Shown here piece after piece: positions 35,501 to 47,500 of a stretch of DNA of 64,000 nucleotides. Made by a program: the position numbers and the translations under genes. A model generated the notes under the pieces. That model saw nothing but the letters and a program-made list of their open reading frames with translations. It was not told where the DNA came from and made no database searches. The stretch is taken from the NCBI GenBank assembly GCA_001584585.1, contig LSYV01000008.1:1958429-2022428 (forward strand), written 5' to 3'. Numbering within the stretch: position 1 is the stretch's first letter; each line of letters opens with the position of its first letter. Source of the DNA: Gonium pectorale. Lineage: Eukaryota; Chlorophyta; Chlorophyceae; Chlamydomonadales; Volvocaceae.

Positions 35501-38500
35501 TGCGCCATGCCCGCCATCCGCACCGCCGCGCTGATGGGGTCCTCCCGAGTGGGGCAGCCCGCCACGCACATAAAGGCTGCGGGGTCAATAGTACCGGGCA
35601 ACACCAACTTTGAAAACGAGATTATGCTTGAAGGGCAGACATGTGTCGGCGGCGTGGCGCACAGCTGGGGGGTTCCAAGCGATACGTCAGGGCCGAGGGT
35701 TGCAGCACGGCGCCAGCACTGCTGCTCCAGCGGGCGCTGGGTCACGGGCAACTTTGTGCCGACGCTGTTGAAGACCCCTGGCGTACTCGCCGTAGCATCG
35801 AGACGCAAATCAGGCTTTGAGGGGTTGCGCTTAGGTTGGAAACGCTCTAGCTGCCCTTACCGTCGCCAATCGTCTCAACTTCCGTCACCGAGCGGTGGTT
35901 GCGCGGGCCCAGCCAGATGGATCCGTGTGAAGATGGATCCGTGCGGGGCACGGCCAATGGGGAGAACGAGGGGCACAAAACACCCGTCAGTAGGCTCAGA
36001 AGGAGGGCGCAGCAAACGGGCAGCGGCTGAGCCCCGCTCCCCCGTGCGGCAGATTTTTGACACCACACACACTTTCGCGCTTACGCTGGTCGTATGCATC
36101 GTTCCATTTCAACGCAAGCCCATACAGAGCGCCCACACGCGTTTGCACAAGTGAGCCGGTGGGCCGATGCGGCAACACGGAATCCGCACACGGCCGCATG
36201 ACCCCCGTGCGACAGACATGCGGCCCCGGCACATGGGCTGCCGGCTAGGATGTTTTGCCGCATGCCTGCCTATATCACACTGTCATGCATAGATCTTATA
36301 GATCATATAGAACACATGCGGCTCCGCATTGGCGGCCGCGCCGCCGCTCACCCTTGTACACTCCGTGCTTGTCGCACAGCGCGTCGAACCGCGTATACAG
36401 CTCGTTGAGCAGGCGGACCACCTGGAGAGCCGTCAGCTGCGAGGCGACCTCGGTGTACGACACGATGTCTGGGCAGTCGGCGGGCGGGCGGGGCGGGGGT
36501 GGTGAGGAGGGCCGAAAGGTAGCAGCACAAGCCCCTCGTTCACATATGGTGCAGAGGGCAAGCCTGACATCAAGCGTGACATCAGGGATTCCGGCAACGC
36601 ATTCAAGCTCCAGCCTCACCCGTGAAGAGGATGGTAACAGGCTCGCTGAATTCCTCGACGACGGTCGGTTCCCCGCGCTCAAGCTGATGGATCACCTGTG
36701 CAGCGATTCCACGTGAGTCACGGTATTGCAGCAGGTGGTTCGTTCAGTACAGGAGGCATACATCCAACTGCGTCCTTGCCCGCCCGGCGCATGACAGCCG
36801 GGTTGCCGTTACTCCCTCACCTTCCCGTTTCCCGTTCCGTATTATCCCTCACCTTCCGTGGCAGCATGGCCCTGAGCAATGCGCCGTGCCTCTCCCGTGC
36901 CACCAGCAGCCACACCACCAAGGCCGAGACGATCGCCGAGCCGACAACCGCCGCGGCTATGCAGGGATCGCGCCACCCGGGATGCCAGCCCGCGGCTGGG
37001 GCCACCTCCAGCACCCAGATCAGATTGAACTTGGTGATGGTTGTGTAGACGGGATACTGCGGGGGCAAGCGGCTTTCCGCAATGAGGGCCGCCTCGTTTA
37101 CGTTGTCTGCCACTTGTCGCAGGCGGTAGCGGTAGCCTTGGTCCGTCAGGCCCTGGACCCGAAAATCGGCCTGCGCGGAGACATGAGGGATCAGCAAGCG
37201 CCCGCTACCGGTGAAGTTAAGGCTACGCCAGCCGGCGCACAATACAGGTCCCAAGCTGTGGCGACTGGAGAGCCGCAGAGGGTGTCCGCAAGCGCCTCCG
37301 CAAACAATACTTGCTTCGAGCACTACGCAGGCCAGGATGCGCTGGCCTGGCAACGCCCTGTGATTCGTGGGCGCGGGCCCAAAGGAACTCCACGGCTATG
37401 CATGGCGGTAAGGCTGATGCCGCACTCGCACGGACCACGAGCGTCTTGATGCACCAGGCGGCGCCCATATTAAGCTCGCGGCACCTTTTTGCGCAGGCGT
37501 CTGATGATGCACGGAGCTTCCTGCAGCCCATGTCTGGGGCATCCCACCTGCATGTTATCCAGGGACAGGACGCTCGTTGCGAGGCCCCACAGCTTTTTGC
37601 CCTCGTTGGGCAGCCAGCACACGCCATGCGGGCAGTCGTACGGCTGATGGCCGCAGCCCCAGTCGTACAAAGGGTCCGGCGCGGGGAGAAAGATGGGGTA
37701 GGTCGCAACTGCAAGTGGGGACAGAGGAGGCCATGGGGGTACCGCACTTAGTGGAGCCAGCGCGGATGGGCGTAAGATGGGTGCATGCAGCCGGGTGTTT
37801 GCTCTTCTGCTTGCTTTGCACGGGCGCGCCGTATGCATCTTTGGCACACACACACACACACACACACACATGCAAGCGGTAACCTCGCCTCCGCGGTAAC
37901 CTCACCTACGACCAGCAATTACTAGACGATTCGGTATTGGGAGCCGCATGAAACATCAGTACTGTATATGGGCACTCACACATGCCCTGGAAGCCTTCCA
38001 CCAGATTGTACGGCCCCAGCAGCAACCGCTGGTCCCGCTGCCGTATCTGGTACAGGGTGTCGTTGCGGTACTGCGGGACCTCGAGGAGGTCGCGGCCGAT
38101 AAGCAGCCGGCCCAGTTCCCCGCTGACGGGCGGGTAGATATAGTCCAGCACGGCGGCCGGAAGCAGCTGGACCTGATACACCGTCTGCTTCTCGTCCTGC
38201 ATTTTGGGCGGGAGTTGTTCGCCGCAATGGGTTACTGGCCAACGTTTGTAATAACAGCCAGGCCCTCACTTGCGGAGTCGACTACGGAGCAACGAGCCTT
38301 GGGCAATGAAAGCAACCGCCCGAATCATGCAGCTCCTGAGCCGCAAGCGCCCGCGAGACCTGCCCCATTGGCCTCGAGTCGCCCTGCCTTGGCCACAATG
38401 AAACGCTTGCAACAAAAACCTCCGGCTGGGGGCTGGACATGGCCGGCTCACCCAGTGCAGGATCGTCCTTGACAAGTTGTGAAAGTCGCGTTGGACGTCT

Positions 38501-40703
38501 GAGCACAGCGGCTGCTGGCTTACGTAGGCATAGGCGGCCATGATAGCTGCAGGGTGCGAGGGGGGAGCAATTTGCGCGACACGTAATACGGCTGAAGTGA
38601 CTGTCGCGACAAGCGTCTGCCCCAGGACGCGCATGTCCGAGCCACATGCTGCACAAAGGGGTTTGAATTGAAGCAAGCACTAATGCCGTCAGTGCGTGAG
38701 CGCGTGGGTGCCGTACGTGTGTTATACCAAGCAAGCTACCGTACGGTGCCGTGCCGCATCGAGGGTCATGCATGAGGACATGGGGAGCATATGGCAGGGA
38801 CATGCAAGCTCTCAACGGCGATAGCAGCGCGCCATGAGCATTCGACTCGCGTAGCCCGGGCGCCCCGCCCGGCCGTGCGCGCTACAGGCATACACGCGGG
38901 CACGCCCGACACCTCACGGACCAAAAGTCGCAATCTCCAACCGGTTGGAGATGGCGTTGGCGGTTGCGGCCACCACCGCCTCCTGCACATAGGCCTGCAG
39001 GGTTCGCCACGTCGGCCGTAAGACGGTTAAGGAAAGTTTGGCAGCCGCCGAGAGCGTAGGAGTGATGAGAGTGGAGTAGCGATGTGCACGCTCTGTTGAC
39101 GCAACTCCATTATTGGGATGCATGATGCCTGCAGAGTCCACTTCCTACGGCGCCGACCACGCATAACTACGGCGCAGACCATGAAACGCCTCGACGCCCA
39201 CGCCTCACCCCACCCAGCCCTATTTTTCTACTCTATTCTGACACCCCCTCTCCCCCCCCCCACACACCACACAACCCTCACTCCGCTCCACCTTGTGCGT
39301 GCGGGTCTGCGATTCGCTCGCGTACATTATGCCGAAGACGCCCAAGCTGCACAGCAGCAGGAACGCCAACAGCGGCACCGTCGCCAGCAGCGGCCTCCGG
39401 CGCGCAAGAGATGCGAAAACCTGAGAAGGGGAGCCAGGGGGACCCAACATAGGAATTGGGGACGGAGCGTCGGGTTAATCAAAGCTTTCCGATCGACCCA
39501 CCGTATGGGCCCCATGCGGCCACAGCTGCATGCCACGGACGGCCCCGACGCATGTGCAAGCCCGCGGGTGGGGCTCAGGAAACGACCGCTTGGCAACACG
39601 CATGGTAAGACGTGCTTTGCCGGGCATGCGGTGGGGCTGCACAAGGAAGCGAGACGAACCAGAATGCTCACCTTGTATTTCATCCCGAGTTCAAAGAGTG
39701 AGCTCCCCAAGCACCCCGGACACGCGCGTCGCCAAGACTGCCGTGAGGCGGAGGAGCCGTCCACGGATACTGCGCGGCGCACCGCACCGCCGGCGGCGTC
39801 CTCCCCGGCGGCCCTCGCGCCGCCGGCCGCGTCCAGCAGCTGCGAGGGCGAGCGCTGCGGCTGCTCGCGGAAGGACAGCAGCGTGCTGCCCTGGCTGCGT
39901 AAGCTGCTGATGTTTACGCTCGACGCCTGCCGCTGGTGCGGGTGCGGCGGGTCCTGCGGCAGGCCTGGGTACACCGCCCGCAGAGCCGGCGCCGCCAGCG
40001 CCGCGTTCTGCATGGGCGCCAGCACGGGCTGTTGCCGCTGCTCGCCATGTCGCCGCGGTGATACGGGCTGTTGTTGCGCGTCTGACTGCTGCTGCTGCCG
40101 ATGCCGATGCAGATGCTGCTGCTGTTGTTGCTGTTGGAGCATATCACGCAGAGAGGCTCGCTGCTGACGCTGCGCCAAACCTACCCCATCCACCAGGTCC
40201 CAGTGGTCACTGGGCAGCGGTAGCACGTCATCCGTCGCCTCCGCAGTGTACTCCGCCAGCCCATCGCTGTCTGTCCCGCCGGCGACCCCTGCCGTAACCG
40301 CCCCCGTCCGCTCGGACTCCGGGCGCGCTGAGCTATCCAGTGCCAGGCCCAGCTCCCTCGCCAGCAACATCAGAGCCCCCGGACGGATGCTCCGCATCGG
40401 CGGCGGCAGGCCAGCTTCCGACAAAACTCTGCCGTCCAGTAGGGAGAGAAGGGATGGCGCTCCATTGGCGGTGCCGGCGTCGTGACGGCTGCAGCTGCCC
40501 CGGCGACTGCCAGCAGCAGAGCTAACGAACGGCGGGGTGTAGTCCGCTGAGCGGCGCTGAAACCGATGGTCAGCGGAGCCACCCGGAAGTCTGGACAGGG
40601 AGTTGAGGGAATGTTTTGCATCCGTAAGTAAGGCCAGCTGGGCGTCGTCGTCGTTGACAGCAGGCAGATTGGCGGTCAAGGGACGCGAGGCTGCGCGGGG
40701 CAT
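32561..40703 (-). CDS. CHASE-domain receptor guanylyl cyclase, copy 3
   Basis: Same architecture as copy 2. Exons: 40703-39672, 39420-39292, 38994-38922, 38546-38452, 38196-37980, 37708-37548, 37170-36853, 36695-36620, 36468-36352, 35878-35861 (18 nt), 35576-35500, 35111-35027, 34760-34707, 34257-34247 (11 nt), 34060-33545, 33391-32561; 1269 aa from the chosen ATG. The frame stays open upstream to about 40856, so a further 5' exon is possible. The N-terminal region has DDVLPLPSDHWD and a poly-Gln tract (plus strand 40085-40140). TM1 is about 356-378. CHASE motifs include LDYIYPPVSGELGRLLIG and DPLYDWGCGHQPYDC. Catalytic residues: Asp701, Glu741, Asp745, Cys815, Asn822, Arg826. The loop in the catalytic domain is longer than in copy 2 (exon 516 nt) and Gln-rich. 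The C-tail has 276 aa. A 230-bp block around exon 34760-34707 is almost identical to copy 2. No frame disruption was seen. Confidence 0.9.
36074..36112. repeat. Fragment of the ~450-bp dispersed repeat
   Basis: About 40 bp, including CTTTCGCGCTTACGCT and TCGTTCCATTTCAAC, match the right end of the repeat at 11828-12295. It lies in an intron of cyclase 3 between exon 36468-36352 and the 18-nt exon. Confidence 0.6.
37848..37870. repeat. (CA)n microsatellite in a cyclase 3 intron
   Basis: An uninterrupted CA dinucleotide run of about 11 units in the intron between exons 38196-37980 and 37708-37548. Confidence 0.9.
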
Positions 40704-43700
40704 CCGAGGCCCGCACGCAAGCAACACCGCCTGCAGCAGCTCTGTGCCTGTTGCGCCGTGCGTGCGTACGAGGCGCGGCGGGTGGCGGGTGGCGCGGACG
40801 GGGGGCAGCTTCCAGCGACAAAGAACGGGGTCAGGGGGCGTGCCACGGTGACCCAAGGAGACAGGACAGGAGTGTGGGGTGCGCCACTCGTCAACCCGGG
40901 CCCTTGGTGTACTAGTCTTCTGGCACGGTGGGGCGACCCAAGGGCGGGACGAGAGAACTATGCAGCAGTTGGCATGGCCACTGCCATGGAAGCCGGCAGG
41001 TGGCGCTGGATGCTGGAAACCGCCCCCCGACCTGTGAACCCACCCGCACAGCTATCCAGCCCACTCAACCATGCATCGACCCCATCTCACGCCACCCTCT
41101 CCGGTCCGACGGATGGGAGCAGAGTGCTTTAGTGGCAGTCAATGCCCCTCCAGTCCAATGAACACACACTCACTGCATACGTTCCCACAAACCCACACAC
41201 CTACGCCACCCCTCGTGTGTCCGTCCCCTGGTTACAATCCCGGCACGACCTGAGATGCGCGCCAGCTCCTGGGACTGAGAACATGCCTATTGAGATGTGA
41301 AATTCAGCGCCCTGCAGGGGCTCCAGCCATTCAAGGACCTACGCAGTCACGACCACATTCATGTTGCGGCTTGAACCAGGAAACTCGACTGCACGGTGGT
41401 CTTGCAGATGGGTGCCTCACCGTACCGCTGGGTATGGCACGAGGCAACGATGAAGACGAGGGGGACGAAGAAGCCGAGGATAATTGTGGCACGACAGCTT
41501 CTCCACCGGGCCGCCGTCCCCGCACCAGCTGCTTATGTGCGCCGGAATACGCTTCGCAGCAGGAGTGCGGCTAAAGCAGAGAGGACATCCGCGGAGCAGC
41601 AGATAGTAAGCGAGTAACGAGGTTCAAGCTGGATCGATGCTGATTTAATGCTGGATTGTTGTTGCAAGTTTGCCTGCACGCAAGATAAACCGAGGAAACA
41701 GGGAAGACTCGTGCTAGAGCTTCAGCCTTGATAAGCAAAACTCCTGGGGAATAGCGCGTGCACATTGCTCTGTGCTTACGTTGTGATTTGCTCAGCATAT
41801 CATAATGTTGTACAACAGCCAGCCACACAGCCAGCAGGTCCCATGTGCAGGTCCCAGTCCCTTTCATGTCCTGATTTGACGTTCCGTTGTACTACAGAAC
41901 TCCTACAGCAGCTGCCATCGGCGTTTTTTGCAGGAGGTCCATACAGCACTCCATTCCGAGTGTACACAATGTACAACTGCACATATGCACAACTGCACAA
42001 TGTACAGCTGACTCTGGCAGCTGGCTTAAGTACGGAAATGCCAGTACGAATGAACAGTCACGGTTACGGGCACGGTTACTGGCTAACGGCGCGCCAGTGG
42101 CTTCTCTCCTTCCGCGTATCCCTATGGATATCTCTCACTGAACTGAGTAAGCGTCTAGATTTTGACACGTTTTGACCGTGAATTCAGGTGCAGTATTGGC
42201 GGCCCACGGTCTTGTGTACCCTTCAGCCTCTACGGCCCACGCTTACCTCCGCAGAGAGAGTTTTCATTCCAGGAGTAGGTTTCCAAGTACAAGCAAGTGC
42301 AATATCGCCGCACCGCCCGGCACACCCCGAAAAGTGCTTGTTTTGATTGCCATTCAAGCCGCTCGCGGGATGGGTCGCAAGGGGCGGGAAAAAAAACAAT
42401 GGGCATCAACACCTTGGCCGTTGTCGGGCGGGCAGGGGGGGGGCAATGAATCATTTGGGGAACGGCCCACGGACATGGGAAATTACATCCGTCGTTTGCA
42501 ACCCCGCTGGGCCCATTTGTGCCTATTTCTTCGCAGAATTTTTTGTGTACCATACCCTAACCCCACACCGGGTGGGCCCGCCTGCTCGTCTCCCTCGCCC
42601 GCCATGCCCTGTAATCGGTGCCCTGCTGGAAACATTGCACAATATTGCATCCCCGGGTGTGTATGATCGTAGAGGCTGCCTTCCCTGTTTCAGTTTCCTT
42701 TTTTGGCGCCCGTGGACAAATCGTGCACGTGACGAGTGCGCAGCTTGTACGTAAATATGGGGGGTGGTCGGAAATAGGCTGTCCAGCGGGTCCAGGGGGC
42801 GTGTTCAACGGGTCACGGAAGGGGGACGGGTTAGAAGCGGGGGATGGGAAGGAGAGATAGCAGATAGGGCAACGCCCGCACAGCCGCAGCGTCAAAACGC
42901 AGGAGGACGGGCCGTCCTCTTCGGCTGCCTCTGACCGCAGTGACTGGGGCGCCGACACTTGCTGTGGCCCTCAGGGCAAAATGTCGTGCTGTCCAAGAAG
43001 CACACGTGTATAGCGGCACAGCGCGCGTGGAACAAGCAGACTTTCATTTGATCCTGCTACACGGCGACCGCTGCCGTCGATGCCAAACTGCCAAACTGAT
43101 TCGTTCCCAACGTCTCCAGGTAGACATAAAACGCTGATATATATGTGCACAGGTGCTGAACTTCAAGGACACCGAATGCAAATAATCTGATAATCGGTTC
43201 GCGCCCTGGCGCCACTCAGTTAGACATTTCCGGGGACTTCCGACTCCCAGTTCTGCAGTTCACCACCACGACAGCCTCTTGAAAGACAAGGTAGATGCAA
43301 AGTAGAAGGACGCCCGCCTATATGGACATACATCCACGGGGGCTGTGCCTCCAGCCAAGAAACGGCGACAGCTCCTGCCGGCAGTGGCCTCGGCTGATGA
43401 AATTGTTGGGTGCAGCGGCAGTAGTCGTTGCTGGCAATATTGACAGCAGCATCAGCGGATGCAAAAGCGGCAGAAGTGGCATCGGCTAATGCAGGATCCG
43501 CACGCGGTTGAACCGGCAGCAGTTTCGGCGCAAGGACCCACTGACGTCGCCCGCGGCAACAAAAGGCGCCCGTGACAAGAGCGTCGTAAGACTCCTACCC
43601 GAAACCTCCGCCCTTAGTCAGGACCACACGCTCAAAAGACATGACAACGCAAGCGGTGTGGCAATGCGGCCAACGTGCCGACGCGCCTTCTCACGATGTC

Positions 43701-44599
43701 GATAAGCAGCAACGCCTGCATAGATACCGTAGTCAGCCGTGCAGGAACAATATGACACCAGCAGCATAGCTACAGACCACGCGAGCACAGGCGAAGGTGA
43801 CGGTGCCACGGACGGGCGGGCTCGCATGAGCGCAGCGGGCCATGTGGCAAGTGAGGCTGACATGGACGGCTTCGAGGCGGCATACGTGCGCTGCAGGGTA
43901 ACTTAACAGTCCCGCATGACACTTACCACGTCGCCACGCCAGTGGCCCACCACGCCAGTGAGGCACTGCGCTGCGCGAGGGCACTGGTCCGCCGACGACA
44001 GCTGGGACGCGGCGGATGAGCAACTGTCGTCGGGTCGAGGGGCCAGAACGGGCCGGACCCGCTTGCCAACCGAAATGCATGGAAATATCCAGAGGCCGAG
44101 CATGTGTGCGACAGACCCGAGTACGGCACTCGCAAGGGAAACGTGTTCCCGCTGAAGTATAATAGATACCAACTTGACAACGGTCATTCACAAATCACTA
44201 AATCACCACAAAGCACTACCCGTGTTACAGCCGCACGAGGGCCTCGACAATGCCTATCTGAAGTTCTCCTGTGCGCACAATCTCCGCCACATGCAGGTGG
44301 AAACCAGTGTGGGCTCGCGCCGTCCTCTCGCGGTCAGGCGACGCCGGGCGGCGCTCCTGCCTCCGGTATCTCTGCGCCCTTCGCTGCGCTGGTTTCGGTG
44401 GTCAGCGCAGAGGGACCGCCGCCAGAAATTTCGCTGACAATGCTGCGAGCTCCGCCACTCATGGGCGGGCTCTCCGCACGGCCGCGCCAGCGACCACTGC
44501 CGCTGGCCGCCCGGTATCCTGCATCGACGCTGTACATGTTGGTTAGGATGCGGCGTGAGGCGGCAGCCGCAGCGTCTTCGTCCTTGCGCCTAGACGGTG
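40704..44599. other. Intergenic region between cyclases 3 and 4
   Basis: These ~3.9 kb lie upstream of cyclase 3 and downstream of cyclase 4. One T-rich dispersed repeat is present (42619-42705). An ATG overlapping the cyclase 4 stop codon opens a 90-codon frame on the - strand (44603-44334). No other gene could be supported. Confidence 0.45.
42619..42705 (+). repeat. Dispersed T-rich repeat, copy 2
   Basis: It contains GTGTGTATGATCGTAGAGGC followed by GCCTTCCCTG and a T-rich tail, matching the repeats at 57833-57893 and 30444-30545. Confidence 0.65.
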
Positions 44600-47500
44600 T
44601 CATAGACGCCCCGCGGGTATCAATCCGTCCAGGCTGACAAGTGGAGCGGATTCGCTGCTGGCGGAGGCCAGCAGCTGGGGGACAACGTCTCGGGCTTCGA
44701 CAGGCGCATTGACGCGGCAGGCAGCGCCTGACCTCATGCCTTCGGGCAGTGCGGCAATCGTCGTGTCTGATGCCGCGATGCCGTTGCCCTCGCCCTCAGC
44801 ATTCACTGGCGGAACGGTGCAAGAGGGGGGCACTGCTGGCAGAGCCACGGTGTTGGGGGCCGAGGCCGGCGCATGGGGCAAGCCATTGGCACTGGCACAA
44901 GAGGGAAGTGACGCTGGCATGTCTGCCGTTGCGTACGGTGGGCCAACGACACTACGTTGGGCACTGGCCCCCCTCCCGCCACCGGAGTGCGGCTGCTTAG
45001 CCATAGCCAGTGTGGATCGGAGCGATTGGTATTGTGCTGTCGCCGCGTTGCTCCTCGCCAGAGAGGCCTGCGTTACGACCCGCGGGTCGGCCTGGCCGGG
45101 CGGCTTAGGCGGCATGCCGAGCCAAAAGGTGTGCATTGGGCCCTTGCCCTGTTGGGGATTTTGAGAACAAAGGGTGAAGGAAGGGACGAACCGGGTGAGC
45201 ACCTTCAGTCGCAGGTGCAGGCGAGGCAGCACGCGTGGACCTGCCCGGCTGCCAAAGGGTAGCCCACAGTACACGTACATGGTAGTGCAGCTTCTGAAAG
45301 AGTGCTCATGCGCTCACGCACCTTAATCATCACGCGGCCGCGCCCGAAGAGGGTCAGCGGCGGCAATAGGGATTGCGAGCCCGAGGCAGCCAGCCGCCAC
45401 ACCGCCATTCCGTCGGCAGTCGAGTCCAGGCAATGTTCCTGGGTCGCCCCTGCCGGCGGCCGAGGTCGCGCCTGAGACCGCCGCGTCGTGTGCTGCGGAC
45501 CCGCTGGGTCGCTCACGCTCATCGTGTCATCCAGAGCCAGCAGAGCCGAGAGAGTAGCGGGAAGCCCGGAGGGCCGCTCGCTGGTGGCCACACTTGCGGG
45601 GGGTTCGAGCTGGAGGCTTGGCCTGGCCTGGCCAATGCTCAGCGGCGAAGGCGGGGCGTCAATCGACCGGCGGGGCGCCTCCACGGAGCCGCGGGCCTGG
45701 GAGGGATGAGGTGGCGCGGCCGCCGCCGCCTGCGGCCGCCGCACCGGCAGCATGACCGCCGCGCCCGCCATCCTCAGCAGCGAGGCGGTGGCTGCGCTGA
45801 TGTGGATGCACATGGGCTGGCTGTTTGTCTCCATGCGGCTGGCGGTGTTCTGGGGAGGCAGGGTGAGCCGGGGTGGGATTACAAGGCATGGGAGCGGGCA
45901 AGGGCGGGCAAGCAAATACCGCGGCCGCGCCACATCATACAATAAATACAGCTTGAAGGTGGGTCCGGCCACCGCAATCTGTCGCCACCGTACGGCACCT
46001 GAGCAAAAGCCAGGTGATGAGGAGAGGCTGGAAGGCTGTTTTAAGCTTTCACCAAAGTAGCATGCGGGGAACTTACCACTGTATCTCCTGCGTCACCAGC
46101 CGAAAGGAGCGAGGCGGGCATGGCGCGGCATGAGTGCACATTGCGGGCACAGAGGGAGGAACCGGTGGAGGAGGGGACATCAGCATGCGCGCCGAAGATA
46201 TGGACAGACGATTGGGACAACGCAAATACGGCGCACACGGCAAGCCCCAACGGCTGCAGGGACTATCGACGCGTCCCTAGCTCATTGTGAATCTGCCCGG
46301 GACCATGCTTCTCGCACACGTGCTGCGCGTGTCGTCTAGCAAGTTCGAGGAACACCAGCCTGTCAGGGTGCTTGCTGGGCGCTGGGTGAGCAGGACAAGG
46401 GCAAGACCTCAGACCTGCACACGCTGGCCGGGGTGCTGTTCCGTGCCCCCCAGGTGTCCTCCTCCGCCCGCTCACCGAACAGGCAGTACCGGGGCATCCG
46501 CTGCCCGATGACACCGGCCACCACCGGGCCTGCGGGCGGGCGGGAGGGCGAGCAGCACGGGTGCGGTGATGGGACAGGTGGGAGAGGGGTCGCAACTGCC
46601 CACGGTAGCCATAAGCCGTAACACTCCCAAAGGGCCATCATTTAGGGAGCTCGGCGCTCACCCGAGTGGAGCCCAACGCGAATCTGGACGCGCATGTCTT
46701 CGTCCCCAACTCGGGCTGTGAACATTTCCACCATCGCAATCATGTCCTGCAGTCATACAGCAGGCCATGTCACAGATTGCAGAGCTTGGATGCCGCCGGG
46801 GTGGCTTCCCCACCCGGCTGTCCTTGCGCCAAGCTTCCGCTTGGCTACAGGCCCGCCCGGCGCCCGGCCGCCAAGCCCCCCCGCACCTGCGCCATGCCCG
46901 CCATCCGCACAGCCGCGCTGATTGGGTCCTCCCGAGTGGGGCAGCCCGCCACGCACATGAAGGCTGCGTTGCAGTTGCAGAACACCAGATATGGAACATT
47001 ATTGCGCTGCAAACACACTACAACATCTGCACGTGCATGTTTGATACGCCTTGGGGACAGAGGGGGAGTGTGTCTGTTGGGCACGCGAACAACGTGCTCA
47101 AGGCACAGCACGTCAGGCGCGATGCGAGCTGGCAAGCAAGCTACCTAGCTGGCAGCCCAGCTCAACGCCGTGGTCCGTAAATCCCTGGCAAGTGCGCTAT
47201 CCGCCCACGCAGTACGTCGCTTCGGCGCTACAAAACAGAAAGATGCTGTGTTTTGGTAACGGTCAAGCCTGACCCATGGGTCACATCGGCGAGAAGGCCG
47301 GGGAACACAGGAACCCTTGGCCGTCACTTCCGAAAGAGTCATGAGGTATCCCACCGCCCGACACCACATTACTGCACTCACCATCGCCGATTGTCTCCAC
47401 TGCGGCATCATCCATAGCCGCACGGACGAGAACGACGGCACATGTGACCAGGCCGGGGCCCGGCATGCAGGGAAAACGGCATATGCTTTTCACGCTTTGC

